Positions 1 through 12,275 of a DNA stretch of 64,000 nucleotides are shown here, in pieces (the stretch's first letter is position 1; the number at the start of each line of letters is the position of its first letter). Source of the stretch: Tillus elongatus (lineage: Eukaryota > Arthropoda > Insecta > Coleoptera > Cleridae); the NCBI GenBank assembly GCA_964006375.1, contig OZ023269.1, positions 126,640,723-126,704,722 on the forward strand, written 5' to 3'. The notes beneath the pieces were generated by a model. It saw only the letters and a list, made by a program, of their open reading frames with translations, made no database searches and was not told the origin of the DNA. Both the position numbers and the translations under genes were made by a program.

Positions 1-103
1 TTAACAAGCTGCCTCTTTCCTCCTTGTCAACACCCACGGTACGATAGTATTTAGGCTGTAAGCCCTCGTGGTGTGTTGTTGACATAAAAAAAAAAAAAAA
101 AAA
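1..103 (+). mobile_element. LINE-A 3' end with poly(A) tail
   Basis: This is the last ~85 bases of a jockey-like LINE followed by a run of A at 85-102. The same terminal sequence, including ACGGTACGATAGTATTTAGG and GTGGTGTGTTGTTGA, occurs at 43.8 kb on the plus strand and inverted at 26.5, 38.8 and 61.5 kb. The rest of this copy lies outside the window or was lost by 5' truncation. Confidence 0.85.
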
Positions 104-1764
104 CAACAACCTAACCTACCCTTATGCACTGCTTTACTGAGCAGATTGATACCTTACAGTTAATTTCCTTTGATGATTCCTTACCCTCTGGAAAATGGCT
201 CCAGTACAGGAGCCGAAATGTGTAGTTATAGCGAATTTTAGACGCGATTCAACCCGGAATCAAGTACTTCTCACTAATGACCGGGGAAACCTTTCCAAAA
301 AAGAATAGTATTTTACTTTGCATGCAAGGAATTGTAATCGTTAATATCCTCACCGAATGAGACACTTGAGGTTTAACCATAAAAAGTTACAATATATTTA
401 AAATAATGGGAAATGGAGTGTATTCCCAGCAGGTGTTGGAGTTTGTAGAATTTTACAAGTATTAAACATAGTTTACGAAGCATTTACACAATATTTTTAT
501 AACATTGGCTCTAGTGCTCCAATGTACGCTAGCTTTTAGTTCATTACAGTACATGTAGTTCCCGTTTAGAGCTTATAAAAACTTGAATACACGTATTAAC
601 TAATTACAAAACCGCCTTGCAATTGTAGACTATTGTTCTGAGTGAACGTTCGCTCAAAACATAATTATATTCAATAACACTAATTAATAATTAAGATAAT
701 TTCAACACGTATAGCGCATTATAGACAGGTAGTAGATGGAAATATGTTATTTTCATCAATAGTTATTGCTTCATCATCGTAACTCTTTGTCGTTGTAATA
801 TTTAGAGTTAACGCATGGTTAAATTCGTCTTGCATGAATGGTCAACTTTGGCATTTGTATGAGACTTTTATGAATGTATACATTCATTAGCTTCTAAACA
901 ATTTTATGACTTTAAATGAATTAAAAATATGTTACGGTTAGAAATAATGCTTCTGTTGAGGCGGACGTTTGCAACAGACGCCAATATCTTATCCCTTTTA
1001 GCTACTACACCGGTTATCTTATCACAATTGAAGGGCCTGGTGTAATAACCGGCTATGTGCAAAATTAAAACTTTCCAGATATCAAGAAAAACGTTTAATG
1101 GATGCATTTTCAAATATTTTTAGGAAATAAATATTAATTAATACCTGTAAATAGCCTACGTATATGAAGTTCACATATTTGACACTAGATTATAAGCATA
1201 TGACAACAAAAAAAGTAGAAATTACTAGCACATAGCTGATTATTGCCCCCGAAATTTAAATTATATATTTTTTAAATTTAACTATATGGTAAGAAGTATG
1301 ATTAAATAATGATACAGCGTCTATTGGACAAAATATTTATTGAACAGCAGAGCTACAACAACACTGCAACACTGTATGGTGCAATATCGAATGCCTCGTA
1401 TGAGTGCCGGCTCCAAATAACACTCCAGGTAAGCCAGCTCCAAATAACACAAAGTGTTAAAAAATAGATACTGTATGCAACCAACTAACAATTTAGTAAA
1501 TTGTCAGCCTTGGCCCATTCCTCCCCTAATATAGGGACAAAGTGTGTAAGGCTAGATGCATTCTCACAACAATTAGAACCGTAGACCGGTTTCGCTCTAA
1601 TTAGAGATTGTCAGTATCGCATACTAATTGCAGCGAAAATACACCTATAAAGTAATACGGCTATGGTAGTCAGCCTTCCAACACTAAGTGGGTGGTGAGA
1701 CACGAAGCAACGTGCCGCCACCTAGTTGCAGAACCAAGTAGTATGTTGTCACGCCAGCACACAC
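104..1764. other. No recognisable feature
   Basis: A+T-rich sequence with only short chance reading frames. I see no coding similarity, tandem array or inverted repeat here. Confidence 0.5.
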
Positions 1765-3770
1765 GTACAACATGCTCGAGAAATCTTGTAATTGCACTGA
1801 CAATTTTTAGAAAAACCGTTTTGATGATAGTAGGCTATGAAATCCAATACCAGAAAACAAATGACAACAAAAAAGCAGTAGGCCATGGAGTCTAACAACA
1901 GACCTCTACTTTTAACATAATTTTCCGTAATGATTCACGAAAAAAAAAAAGAACTTTGAGCACACCAATGAATCGGCCCATTATTACAAATGGTATTTTA
2001 CATTACAACATTATCCTAAAAAATCTTTATAATTTAATTAAATAGGTAAACCTAGTAAATAACTACATTTACTAACAGAACTCAATAAAAGGCAGATTAA
2101 TGATTTATGAAGACGCCTTTGAAAATTCTTTAATTTTTAAACGTAAGTCAACTGGAAAACAACAGAAGAAAGGTTGCTATGGATATAACACTATCGCGAC
2201 AATTAGGAATACTGTAATTTTTAATTATCTGAACAATTTGAGGTGTACTTACCACGTTGCTTAAAATTTTGTACTAAAAAGTTTGTTTCCTGTTTATTTT
2301 AAATATTATTCAACAATATGTTCAGTAATGAAGAATATTTTGACATGTTGGAATGTTATATTCGTTTTAACCGAAATACTGAGGCAGCTGCAAATTCATA
2401 TCAAAACAACTACCCAAAAAGACGACAATCAAACACCAAAATATTTCGCAGGATAGTGACCAATCTATTGCACGATGGTAGCTTCCACGCTAATTAACTA
2501 CCATTGCCTAGAAATGAAGAAATAAATAATGCCGTCTTACAGGTTTCAAACGGAAACCCTCCGCAATCTGTTCGGTTTTATGGCGAACAAATTGACGTTC
2601 CAAAAAGTACGGTACACCGTGTATTAAAACAAAGGCATTACCATCCATACAAACCTACAGTCGTACAAGGCTTAAATGTTGACGCTTACCCTAAGCGACT
2701 TCAATTCTGCAGATGGTATAAAAGACAATGTCAGCAAGATGAATATTTTCATTTGAAAATAATATGGACTGATGAATCCAGATTTACAAATTGTGGTGTG
2801 TATAATCGCCATAATAGGCATTATTGGGCAAATGAAAATCCCCATCTAAAGGAGAAAGGCGATTGCAAGACTGATTTGGTATTAATGTTTGGTGCGGCTT
2901 ATTAGGTAAAAACTGTTATTTTTATTTGTAGATTAGACAGTTAATGTTAAAACAGGTAACTTCATTGTTGGTCTGTTCTTTTGTGAAAATAATTTAACTG
3001 GGGAAAGGTATCTTAATCTATTGAGAAATGATATCTTAGCAACAATTAGAAGAGTTCATTATAATTTAGACGAGATTTGGTACCAACAAGACGGTTGTCC
3101 AGCTCGCAATGCTAGAATCGTCAAAGAATTTTTGTACCAAAATTTTAATAATCGTGTCATTTGAACAATGGGCCCGTTCATTTGTGTTCTCAAAATCCTG
3201 ATATAACACCCATGGATTTCTATTTTTGAGGTACTCTGAAGAATGATGTGTATAAATTCGATCCACCACAAAATGTAAATGAATTAGGAAACAGAATCAC
3301 GGAAGCTATAAATCATATTAACCAAAACACCCTCACCAGGGTTTGCTGGCGTGTTTCAAAAAGGTGTATAAAGTGCATTGCACAAAACGGTGGCCATATA
3401 GAACAATTTTCTATTTAGTGTATTTTTAAGTTTCTATTTTATTATTTGTTGAGTTCCGTTTCTAATTGTGTTGTTTTGTGGAGTTTAAGTTTCTATTTGT
3501 TATTGCCGGGTTTCGTTATTAAACTGTTTCACATAATATTACCTAGCATTATTACCTATTTAAGTATTGTAAATTAAATCACAATATATTTTTATCGTGA
3601 ATCATTACGGAAAATTATGTTAAAAGTAGAAATCTATTGTTAGACTCCATGGCCTACTGCTTTTTTTTTGTCATTTGTTTTCTGGTATTGGATTTCATAG
3701 CCTACTATCCTCGAAACGGTTTTTCTCAAAATTGCCAGTGCAATTACAAGATTTCTCAAGCATGTTGTAC
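1765..3770 (+). mobile_element. Tc1/mariner element 1 with ~170-bp inverted repeats
   Basis: A ~2.0-kb DNA transposon. The left arm (1765-1940) and the inverted right arm (3597-3770) match over about 170 bp with few differences. The arms begin TACAACATGC and end GCATGTTGTA, so the outer TA may be the duplicated target dinucleotide expected for this superfamily. Between them lies one decayed transposase gene. The long arms are unlike the ~30-bp arms of classical mariner but occur in many Tc1/mariner relatives. The well-preserved arms beside a broken gene suggest a copy that was once mobilisable in trans. Confidence 0.85.
2318..3418 (+). pseudogene. mariner-type transposase, element 1 (broken)
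   Basis: Cut-and-paste DDE/D transposase that would act in the nucleus on the flanking inverted repeats. The frame opens with an ATG at 2318 and encodes an N-terminal helix-turn-helix region; a TAA near 2495 interrupts it. The same frame continues through a second HTH (STVHRVLKQ), the first catalytic Asp in WTDESRF and the NRHNRHYWANENP motif, then stops at 2905. The second Asp (QQDG, 3090-3092) and third Asp (TPMDFYF, 3215-3217) are 125 nt apart, which is one base short of D-41-D spacing, so a 1-nt deletion lies between them. The Trp expected after DFYF is a TGA. The gene is dead but the family assignment is firm. Confidence 0.9.
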
Positions 3771-5204
3771 ATCATTGGAAAGCTCTTTTCACAGGCTATA
3801 ACATTAGCAAACAGTCCAATATTGCTGCCATAATAAAAACAAACGTTGATACATGTAGCTCAAAAACAAATGACAATCCAAATTTGAGAATAGCACGAAA
3901 AGATTACTCTGTAAAAATTGTCCTGATAATTTGCAAGTCTTAAAAATGTGAGATCAACGCCTACTTAGATATTGAAGAAAAAAGAAATCGACATTTTTTT
4001 TCAAAATAACTCGAAAACGAAAAGAGACAGGGCAAAATACAAGTCATATTTGGAACGAGCATGAATTTCTACAAAACATATACAAATTAAAAACTGCCCA
4101 GAATATGGGTTCTAAGAGTCTAAAGAAAAAAAGTCTTAATGAAAAATTCAAGTTATTATATGTAGAAAAAGTTTAATGTCTTGCTGCCTGTGAACTTTTC
4201 TATCATGAGTTTTTATTAGCAAATTGTTCTTTATGAAAAATACCTTAAGTGAGAATATTATCTTGAAGTTATCATATTTTCGGTTTGAAATATTTATTCA
4301 AGATAACAATGTATGACTACATCGATGTTTTAGTTAAATAGAACGTGAAGATTATAACCATATGGTAGCAGGCGACATTTAAAGTGAAATCCGTATACAT
4401 TTCATCCGAATCTATGACCATATATCACATCGTATGTGACTGAGAACGAGAAAATGACTTCCATATGCCAGAAACAGAGATTTTACAATAGAACTTGTCT
4501 CTAAAACAATCCATCAATTTCATTGAGGCAAGATGTGTACCAAACGGCACTGTTTATGTTAAAAATCGACATCTCATTGCGGGGGTAAAACGTATATAAC
4601 GTGAAATACAAACACGAATTCGCTTAGCAAGCTCCAAATCCCAAGATTTGAACGTACGATTTTCCTGTCTGTTAGCTTCATTCAATATTTCGCGCCAACA
4701 ATAGAAACTTCAGACATTAATTTATACCAAAATACAATGCTTTTGTCAGAATATTATCAATCTTACCACACCATATTTTTTAACTGGTCTCGACAACCAT
4801 TCTCTTTTTTGATAACGTTTTAGTCATCACAAAACAAATTACAAACTTATTTCAACACTGAGGTTATTTAGAATAAATCATTCTTATTTACTCCCGTATA
4901 TTCTAGATTGTTACTAAAGATATGTAAGTACAATTACAGCGTATCCCATGGATTTTTCAGCTTGTTTTCAGGGCTTTGTGTTTGTAGGTATTTTGTATAT
5001 TTGAGCGAATTTATGTTGGTGCAATTTTATCGTTTATCTTTTTGTTATGTAGGTTCTATAGATTGTAAACTACCCAATATGTCAAGTCACATATAGTACA
5101 GTGCTGTCATAGAGATTTTCGAAAAGAACACAGTTTGGTCACCGAAAAGATAACGAGAATTATATGGATTTAGACATGATTCTTTTAGTAAAATGTAATA
5201 TAAC
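3771..5204. other. No recognisable feature
   Basis: A+T-rich sequence without a supportable frame or repeat. Short reading frames here show no family motif. Confidence 0.5.
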
Positions 5205-6187
5205 TAAATCCCCGACCGCGAGGCATGGCGGGAGGAGACGCCGGGCATACCACGGGACGCACTCGTCTGGTTCACGGGCGGATCCATCGGGGAGCGTTGA
5301 ACGGGGGCAGGTGTTTATTCGGAAAAACCGAGGGTAAGTTATATTATTTCCCTCGGAGCCCATGCAACGGTCTTTCAGGCCGGAATGTACGCCATCCTGC
5401 ACTGTGTGCGGGAGAACAAGAGAAGGGGCTACACCAGCAAGCGGATTCTCATACAGCCAGGCAGCTCTTAAGGCCCTAAGTAGCCCACGGGTAAATTCCT
5501 GGTTGGTGAGTGAGTGCCGAGACGACACGAGCGACCTGACTGGGCAGAATGAGGTCACCCTCATCTGGGTGCCGGGCCACTCGGGGGTCAAAGGCAAGGA
5601 AGAAGCTGACAGTCTTGCGAAGAGAGGGTCAGCAGAACCATTTATGGGACCAGAACCGGTTCTGGGCATGACAAAGAGCACAGCGATGGGAGCCATTAAG
5701 TCCTGGGACAGAAACGAACACAAGATGTACTGGGCAGATTGTTTAGGGCTCAGACCTGGGAAGTCATTAATTGACGAACCCACTTCAAAGAAAGCTGTGG
5801 AGCTGCTAAAGCTTAGCAGAGGACAGCTCAGAAATATAACAGGTCTCTTGACGGGACACATGGCCGTCAAGAAACACCTGCATAAAATGGGGCGGTTCGA
5901 GGGGGACCTCGCATGCAGACTCTGCGGCGAGGGGGAGGAATCAGCCCAGCACATCTTGTGCGAGTGTAAAGCTCTGGACCGCAAAAGACAACTGACCTAC
6001 GGTCAGTCTACACCTGAGACAGAGCAATATAAAACTTAACCCAGCAATCGCTGTGCAGCCTTGTTCAAGGCACAGTGATGTTGGAATGGGTTGAGTAAAA
6101 AGGCTAATGGCATACACAATAAGCCAAAGGCTGCAGTGCTATTGGGGCGGAAATGTCGCAGACGAGCCCTGAGGGAAGGAAAAAAAC
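5205..6187 (+). mobile_element. LINE-B 3' fragment (RNase H-bearing non-LTR element)
   Basis: A 5'-truncated LINE retaining the RNase H domain, the C-terminal CCHC-like region and a 3' UTR. Homologous pieces lie at 50.15-50.52 kb (RNase H), 62.6-62.83 kb (3' end, plus) and 19.74-19.82 kb (3' end, minus). The 3' UTR contains AATAAGCCAAAGGCTG and GCAGACGAGCCCT. An RNase H downstream of RT is typical of I/R1-like LINE clades; the exact clade is not resolved. Confidence 0.85.
5206..6039 (+). pseudogene. LINE-B ORF2 C-terminus: RNase H plus zinc-knuckle region (broken)
   Basis: RNase H would remove the RNA strand after reverse transcription. Reading from about 5207, the frame gives REAWREETPGIPRDALVWFT followed by GGS where active enzymes have DGS. 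Then comes HATVFQAGMYAIL, where the catalytic Glu is Gly, and there is a TGA near 5307. A short deletion near 5443 shifts the frame; the remainder (SQAALKALSS, WVPGHSGVKGKEEADSLAKR) is open from 5362 to 6039. It ends in a Cys-rich motif, CRLCGEGEES...HILCEC, typical of LINE C-termini. Two or three of the four acidic active-site residues are missing, so the enzyme is dead. Confidence 0.88.
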
Positions 6188-6570
6188 CGCAGTAAAACAT
6201 TTTCGTTTTCTAGTTTTTGTTTTTTGTTTTTATCTAAATAATCGCAGTTTATTTAACAGAGCTAAATATCCCGATAATTTTACATATAACTGAAAATTTA
6301 GACGCAGCAATCCATTATAGTAGCAAATTTCTTAACAAATCCTGCAAATTTAAAGAACGAATTTTATTATTATCCTACAAATCTCATTGCTGGTGCATAA
6401 TAAAACATCTACAAGGGCACATGTGTATTTTTGGAGATACAACTTTTTTTGTAAAGAAACTGGAATTGATAGGGATGACTAACCAACTTGTCTAACAGAT
6501 TTACAAAAGATACATGCTAGTTTGATCAAAATCGGTTTACTATATTTTAATTCATCACTCAGATACAAAC
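6188..6570. other. No recognisable feature
   Basis: A+T-rich spacer between LINE-B and a microsatellite. Confidence 0.5.
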
Positions 6571-6575
6571 ACACA

Positions 6576-6638
<63 letters not shown>

Positions 6639-6656
6639 GATAGATAGATAGATAGA
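6571..6656. repeat. (TA)n followed by (TAGA)n microsatellite
   Basis: Alternating TA of about 60 bp followed by several TAGA units, ending at 6656. It is the only TA tract in the window with a TAGA extension. Confidence 0.95.
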
Positions 6657-7177
6657 TCAACCCCAAAATCTAGTTCACCATAGAAATACGCATCGCCAAA
6701 AACCCTCTCCGAGGCTTGTTTCAGGCTGTTTACCGAAACCAACCTATACGAATCGCTACCTTAACGCCCAATCTTATCATTACCCATCGCAACTAAATTC
6801 CGTGTCTTGAACCCTACTTTTGTTTAGCAAACGCCCAAAGGGCGTTGAGTATTGTAACTAGGCTGAATCTACCTAACATTTTTTTCCAATATCTCAACTT
6901 AGCTGTTGAGTAGATAATAAGCGTCCAGCAACACACTTCACATAACAGCGGTCAATTGACCATGTGATTTGTTTACTCTTAGAATTTATAGGCATTTTTA
7001 CTGTCACTACACTATATTCGAATGGTTTCAGTCTTTTAGCTGTCGAAAAGGTCCGAGAGAAAAAGAGAGAGAGAGAGCACTTCAACGTTTCATGGGTTTC
7101 TATCCCCAGAATTTGATACCACAATTCCATACAGATGAAAGAGCTTACTTGTAGAAAAGCAGTTTGTTATGTATTGA
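6657..7177. other. No recognisable feature
   Basis: A+T-rich sequence with a short GA-rich run near 7050-7077. No gene seen. Confidence 0.5.
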
Positions 7178-8375
7178 CAACTCACGTTTCTTCTTGGCAT
7201 GAGTTTTTCAACATACCCTTGCATCCAAAATCATGCCTATATACTTTGCTTCGTTGGCATGCAAGATTGTCTGCTGGTTGACTATTCTCGTTTATAATCG
7301 TATTTCCTGTTGGTGAAGCTAACTTGTCTCGACTTCGCCTCATTTAGTTTGATGTGGCAGTTCATTGTCCCGTTGGTGACATTGTTGAATGATGTTTAAA
7401 TATTGTTTGTCTGAATTTGAGGTTCAGTTGCTCACGTTTCTTCTTGGCATGGGTTTTCAAACGTTGTTTTGCATCCAAAGTCATGCCTAGATACTTTGCT
7501 TCGTTGGCATGCAATATTGTCTGCTGATTGACTATTCTCGTTTAGAATCGTATTTCCTGTTGGTGAAGCTAACTTGTCTCGACTTCGCCTCATTTAGTTT
7601 GATGTGCCAGTTCATTGTCCAGTTGGTAACTGGTAAGATTGTTGACTGCTGTTTAAAGATTGTTTGTCTGAATTTGAGGATCAGTTGCTCACGTTTCTTC
7701 TTGGCATGAGCTTTTCAACATACCCTTGCATCCAAAATCATGCCTATATACTTTGCTTCGTTGGCATGCAAGATTGTCTGCTGGTTGACTATTCTCGTTT
7801 ATAATCGTATTTCCTGTTGGTGAAGCTAACTTGAAACGACTTCGCCTCATTTAGTTTGATGTGGCAGTTCATTGTCCCGTTGGTGACATTGTTGACTGCT
7901 TTTTAAATATTGTTTGTCTGAATTTGAGGTTCAGTTGCTCACGCTTCTTCTTGGCATGGGTTTCCCAACGTAGTTTTGCATCCAAAGTCATGCCTAGATA
8001 CTTTGCTTCGTTGGCATGCAAGATTGTCTGCTGGTTGACTATTCTCGTTTATAATCGTATTTCCTGTTGGTGAAGCTAACTTGTCTCGACTTCGCCTCAT
8101 TTAGTTTGATGTGGCAGTTCATTGTCCCGTTGGTGACATTGTTGAATGCTGTTTAAATATTGTTTGTCTGAATTTGAGGTTCAGTTGCTCACGTTTCTTC
8201 TTGGCATGGGTTTTCAAACGTAGTTTTGCATCCAAAGTCATGCCTAGATACTTTGCTTCGTTGGCATGCAAGATTGTCTGCTGGTTGACTATTCTCGTTT
8301 ATAATCGTACTTCCTGTTGGTGAGGCTAACTTGAATCGACTTCGCCTCATTTAGTTTGATGTGGCAGTTCATTTT
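7178..8375 (-). repeat. Tandem array of ~250-bp units derived from a LINE reverse transcriptase
   Basis: The block beginning TTGCTCACGTTTCTTCTTGG recurs near 7426, 7684, 7934 and 8184, with a partial first unit at 7178, so about five units of ~250 bp. On the minus strand each unit translates to HIKLNEAKSRQVSFTNR and then, in another frame, to NEAKYLGMTLDAKLRLKTHA, the region after the YxDD box of jockey-type reverse transcriptases. Units differ by only a few bases. The array is flanked by SINE-1 on the right. There is no sign of a complete LINE around it. Confidence 0.85.
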
Positions 8376-8403
8376 TTAAATAATTTTAATTTTTAATTGC
8401 ACT

Positions 8404-8668
8404 TTTTCAGTACAAACTGTAACATTAACATCAACCGAGGTTCTGGCATTGTATTTGAGCAAGCTGAATGTCTGCACGTTCCGCCCGTCGGTCCCGTGTC
8501 CATGCGATGTTTGGCACGCTAAATATCCCTCCCCTCCTTACAGAAATGCAGGGGTTCGATAAAATTTCCAGGATAGTGAGGTGAAACTGCTCCCTGGCGT
8601 CGGTGATTGGCCATAGTCTCGGAAATAGGCCGACGTTAAAGAAACCAAACACATACACAATTTTTTGT
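8404..8668 (+). mobile_element. SINE-1 copy, head missing
   Basis: It matches the body of the full-length SINE at 46.9-47.25 kb from CAAACTGTAACATTAACATC through GTTCCGCC, CCATGCGATG and CTCCCTGGCGTCGGTGATTG to GTTAAAGAAACCAAACAC. The tRNA-like head is absent, so this copy is 5' truncated. A ~15-base segment between GTTCCGCC and GTCGGTCC is also missing. Confidence 0.8.
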
Positions 8669-9338
8669 TGAAATTGACAATAATGTACTCGCTGCACCGG
8701 GAGTTTTAAATGATGAACAAACTCAGGTCATTTTTTTCCATTAGGGTTGTCTTCTGTTTTAAACCCGAGTCGGTTATATAAATGACTGACGTCTTTACTT
8801 GCACCGCCAGCAAGCCTGCCTCCTTGATAACATCCATCAAAATTAAATATTTTCAATCGCTTCTAAAACTAAAGTTTACCAGTTCCGAAAACTCATTTAC
8901 TTCATGGTTAGTGACAAAGTTTGGTATACAACACAAAAGATTCGATGCAGATTTGATCAGACATGTGAAAAACATCGAAATGTTCAAAGTTTTCCAGTAT
9001 TAGTTTTCCATTTTCAGTTTCTTCTTAATAATTTGATCAGAATGTTGTTTACTCTCAGCGTTTTTCGATTTTCATCAAAACGGCAACGCTTAAAGGAACT
9101 GATGTCGCAGAAACCTCTCTAGAAGACGAATTTTCATAAGGTGTCGAATTCCTATTGCTGTTAATTAAGAAATACACTAAACCTGGAAAGACTGATGAAA
9201 GTTTTGAAACTTTAAATTGAACCAGAATTACTTTCTGCCATCTTGTTTCTTTCATGCCTCCAGAATAGTCGCTTTTCCCTGACAGGAATTTACACTTAAA
9301 ACTTTGTAATCATCGTGAACAGCCGATCACTTATATCA

Positions 9339-9341
<3 letters not shown>
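8669..9341. other. No recognisable feature
   Basis: No convincing gene or repeat; small open frames on both strands overlap one another and lack family motifs. Confidence 0.45.

Positions 9342-9424
<83 letters not shown>
9342..9424. repeat. (TA)n microsatellite
   Basis: About 80 bp of uninterrupted alternating TA. Confidence 0.97.
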
Positions 9425-9425
<1 letters not shown>

Positions 9426-9689
9426 TAGCATTAAGAAAAATAACACCATGCACCACACAAAAAAATAATTTACTTTTATACTCTTTATAAGATTATTTGA
9501 AGAACCCAAATCACTAGAACAAGTTAGCATAATCAGAGAAATTCTACTCTTCTACTCTTTATACCTGAACCCCCAGGTTTACTTTGAGATCTTTTGTAAA
9601 CTTGACCAATTCGCTGTGGTATTAATTAATTTTTAATTTTAATAATGATAACTGACAACTCATCCGTTTTAAAATACAGGGAGTTAAAC

Positions 9690-9829
9690 TTACAGTTATT
9701 AGCGAATTTTTGTAAAAAAATTCTTTATTGGGGAGATCGCGACTTTCAACTTCTTGTTCAAATTAGCGCAAACTAAAACCTCTAGACTGCATAGTCGGGG
9801 TCGGTTTTGATCTGTATATGTTTATATAC

Positions 9830-9895
<66 letters not shown>
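9690..9895 (+). mobile_element. TA-associated repeat, short 3' copy
   Basis: A degenerate copy of the conserved 3' segment found at 11.1, 32.1 and 45.8 kb (GGGGAGATCGCGACTTT, AAATTAGCGCAAACTA, then a GGTCGGTTTTGATC-like end), directly followed by (TA)n at 9838-9893. Confidence 0.7.
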
Positions 9896-9896
<1 letters not shown>

Positions 9897-10050
9897 CCTG
9901 ATTTCATAAGACTAAAAATTGGAGATACAGCGATAGAAATATCGGAGTCCATTAACTGTCTTGGTGTTGTCATTGGCAGGCATCTTAGATGGAATTTTCA
10001 GGTGGAGAGCCTGGTCGAGAAAGTAAGATCATTAATTGCAACACATGTCA
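9896..10050 (+). pseudogene. LINE reverse-transcriptase fragment (thumb region)
   Basis: After the TA tract the frame reads IRLKIGDTAIEISESINCLG and then VVIGRHLRWNFQVESLVEKV. This matches the conserved block downstream of the RT active site in jockey/CR1-like LINEs, where LGV-x-ID-xx-L-x-W is typical. Only ~50 residues remain, with no flanking LINE sequence, and the fragment sits between two TA-associated repeats. It is not clearly any of LINE-A, B or C. Confidence 0.65.
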
Positions 10051-10064
10051 CTGTTTTTTGACAT

Positions 10065-10166
10065 TTCCCATCTACCCCCATCTACCCTCCCGACTTTTGA
10101 ATTTTGAAAAAATTTCTTCAAATAGCGCGAACTATGCCCTCTAGAACTAATATCCAGGGTCAGTTT

Positions 10167-10244
<78 letters not shown>
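10065..10244 (+). mobile_element. TA-associated repeat, short 3' copy
   Basis: It contains CCCGACTTTTGAATTTTG, TTCTTCAAATAGCGCGAAC and ATATCCAGGGTCAGTTTCAA and runs directly into (TA)n at 10168-10242. It is nearly identical to the 3' segment of the larger copies, so the 3' boundary followed by TA is a repeated junction. Confidence 0.8.
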
Positions 10245-10249
<5 letters not shown>

Positions 10250-10255
10250 AGTATG

Positions 10256-11232
10256 TATGCATCACACTGATGACTAAAAAAATAATGGTCCGATTTTGAT
10301 AAAATTTGGCAGGTACCTTTCTTTTGAAAGTGGCTTGGATAAGTTCGTTAGTCAGGAAAATTGGCCCAGGTTTTCCCGGAAAATGTTGGGTTTTCTTCGG
10401 AAAAAAAAATATATCTCTGCGGAAAAATAAATGTAAGGGCAACCAAATTTGGTACGCTGGTTTTTGTCATAAAGAGTATCCTACGCACCAAAATTCAGAT
10501 ATCTATCTTAAAAGACAAAAAGTTATAGGTAAATTATTTTTTAATTCATTAAATTTGATTCAAGAAAGTTAAAACGTCGAAATTGATTGAGTACGAACGT
10601 GAATGAAAAATACTACAAGAAATGACAAACAAGCTCCTAGATATGTGTTTAAGTAGTTATTTTCCTCGATTTCGTTAAAATATGAGCAAAAAATCCATTG
10701 TAAATCAAAATGGTTTTGTGTAAATTGCTAAACATTGAACAATTAACATGTATTATGGGATATACCTGCTATTACATACATGTCGAGCGTTGCTCAGTAG
10801 GCTAAGTCCCTGTACATCGGATAATCGACTCCTACATGACGAGTTCTAATCCTAGTTAATAACTTTACTTTTAATCAGTTTGGTTTTTTTTAGGCTCATT
10901 TGAGTTTATCGTTATCTAATCAGATTGTTATTATTCCGATGAATTTTTTAGCGAGTTTTTGTATAAAAAATATTTTTATAGAGGAGATGAAAGTTTTAAG
11001 ACTTAATTCAATTTGAATGGGATATCTGGTTATTGTTCTTGCCCTAACTTACTGAAACCGTTCCATATTTAATACAGTCGTAGACTTTTCCCGTGGCTTC
11101 ACAAGTGCTTGTTTTAGTAAATTTTCTTTAAAAAAATTACTACCAAGGAGATCCCGACTTTTGAATTTAGAAAAGATTTCTTCAAATGAGCGCGAACTAG
11201 GCCCCCTAGAAACCATGTCCAGGGTCAGTTTC

Positions 11233-11312
<80 letters not shown>

Positions 11313-11730
11313 TGAACGATTTACCAAAATGTAGGTCTGTAAGTTTAAAGACAAAAAAGTAGAGACATTTAAAGAAAAAAAACCGATTTGAAACGTTAAA
11401 ATTGGCAACATTTAGGCAAAGGACCTGAAAGAAATACGGATTTTGTAAAAAGTGTTTTGCAAACCTTTAAGTTTCAGCCTCTACCATCATTTTCCTTCAT
11501 TTCAGTAAAATATTTCCAGAAAATTCATTTCAAATAGACACTTTCTCTGATGCTTTGGAAGTAGTTTTAGTTAAGTTTATGGTTAAACGGTTTATAGTTT
11601 TTAGATAATTTTCGTAAAAAAAATTCGTTAATGAGGAGACCGCGGCTTTTTTGAATTCTAAAAAGATTTCTTCAAATGAGCGGAAACTAGGCTCCCTAGA
11701 ATCCAGGTTTACTTTATGTTTACATATATA
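10256..11730 (+). mobile_element. TA-associated composite repeat, copy I
   Basis: It begins ATCACACTGATGACTAAAAA and has the order half A (10256-11236), (TA)n (11237-11311), half B (11312-11730). Both halves end with a related block: AGATTTCTTCAAATGAGCG and a GGCTCC/GGCCCC-CTAGAA motif. Half A holds a tRNA-like pair: a box-A-like GTTGCTCAGTAGG near 10794 and a box-B-like GAGTTCTAATCC near 10840. The same order recurs at 31.3 and 45.0 kb. No coding capacity is visible, so it is a non-autonomous repeat of unknown class. Confidence 0.75.
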
Positions 11731-12275
11731 CAGGGTGACGCATTTTTACGGTTAAGCCCAATATAATTGTTATTATGCAAGATACGAGAAAAATTTTTAT
11801 ACGTTGCCTATGAGGTGTCTTGATCTGAATCTTATAAAATTATTTTTACAATAACAGAATGGCCCATAAGTCGTTGGTGATACCTACAATTTTTTTTGAA
11901 CATTCCTTATTGCATTTTTGCATTTTTCATCGATATATGATGCATGCTTGTAAAAAAATCAAGACGCAGTAAGTGCGTTTTGGTAGCGAATTTTCATTAA
12001 ATGCTTCAAAATTTAATAACCCAATTTGCTATTAACCTAAGGTTCGTCAGATAGGAAACGAGTTTTCTCGGAAACCTTTTAAGTTTATTTTCGGAAAATT
12101 TTTGTACATTTTCAAACAAGTTATTTTGATAAAATATGGTACATTGTTTCTACTATATAGGTTATACCGGTGACCAAATTGATGCCTGCTTGCATTAAAG
12201 AGACATATTGCTATTAAAACATTTTTATGAAACTTCAATTCCATAACGCACTTGCTGCCCCCAGACATTTTTATT
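11731..12275 (+). mobile_element. CAGGGTGACGC-type MITE-like segment, copy 1
   Basis: It starts CAGGGTGACGCATTTTTACGG (minus one base in other copies), a terminus typical of Tc1/mariner-type non-autonomous elements. Inside is an inverted pair: ACGCAGTAAGTGCGTTTTGG at ~11963 against CCATAACGCACTTGCTGC at ~12241. Four copies (also 14.1, 32.8, 46.3 kb) always follow half B of the composite repeat. The right terminus is not clear. Confidence 0.65.

Noticed and set aside
5160..5984. 274-residue minus-strand open frame
   Set aside because: It is the antisense shadow of the LINE-B RNase H region, whose plus-strand frame has clear motifs.
6479..6742. Open frames made of repeated Ile-Tyr (also at 9.4, 9.8, 10.1, 25.5, 32.1, 34.5, 35.1, 38.3, 40.1, 54.8 kb)
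   Set aside because: These are translations of (TA)n microsatellites.
7178..8375. CRISPR-like array
   Set aside because: Units are ~250 bp and contiguous without spacers, and they encode reverse-transcriptase sequence.
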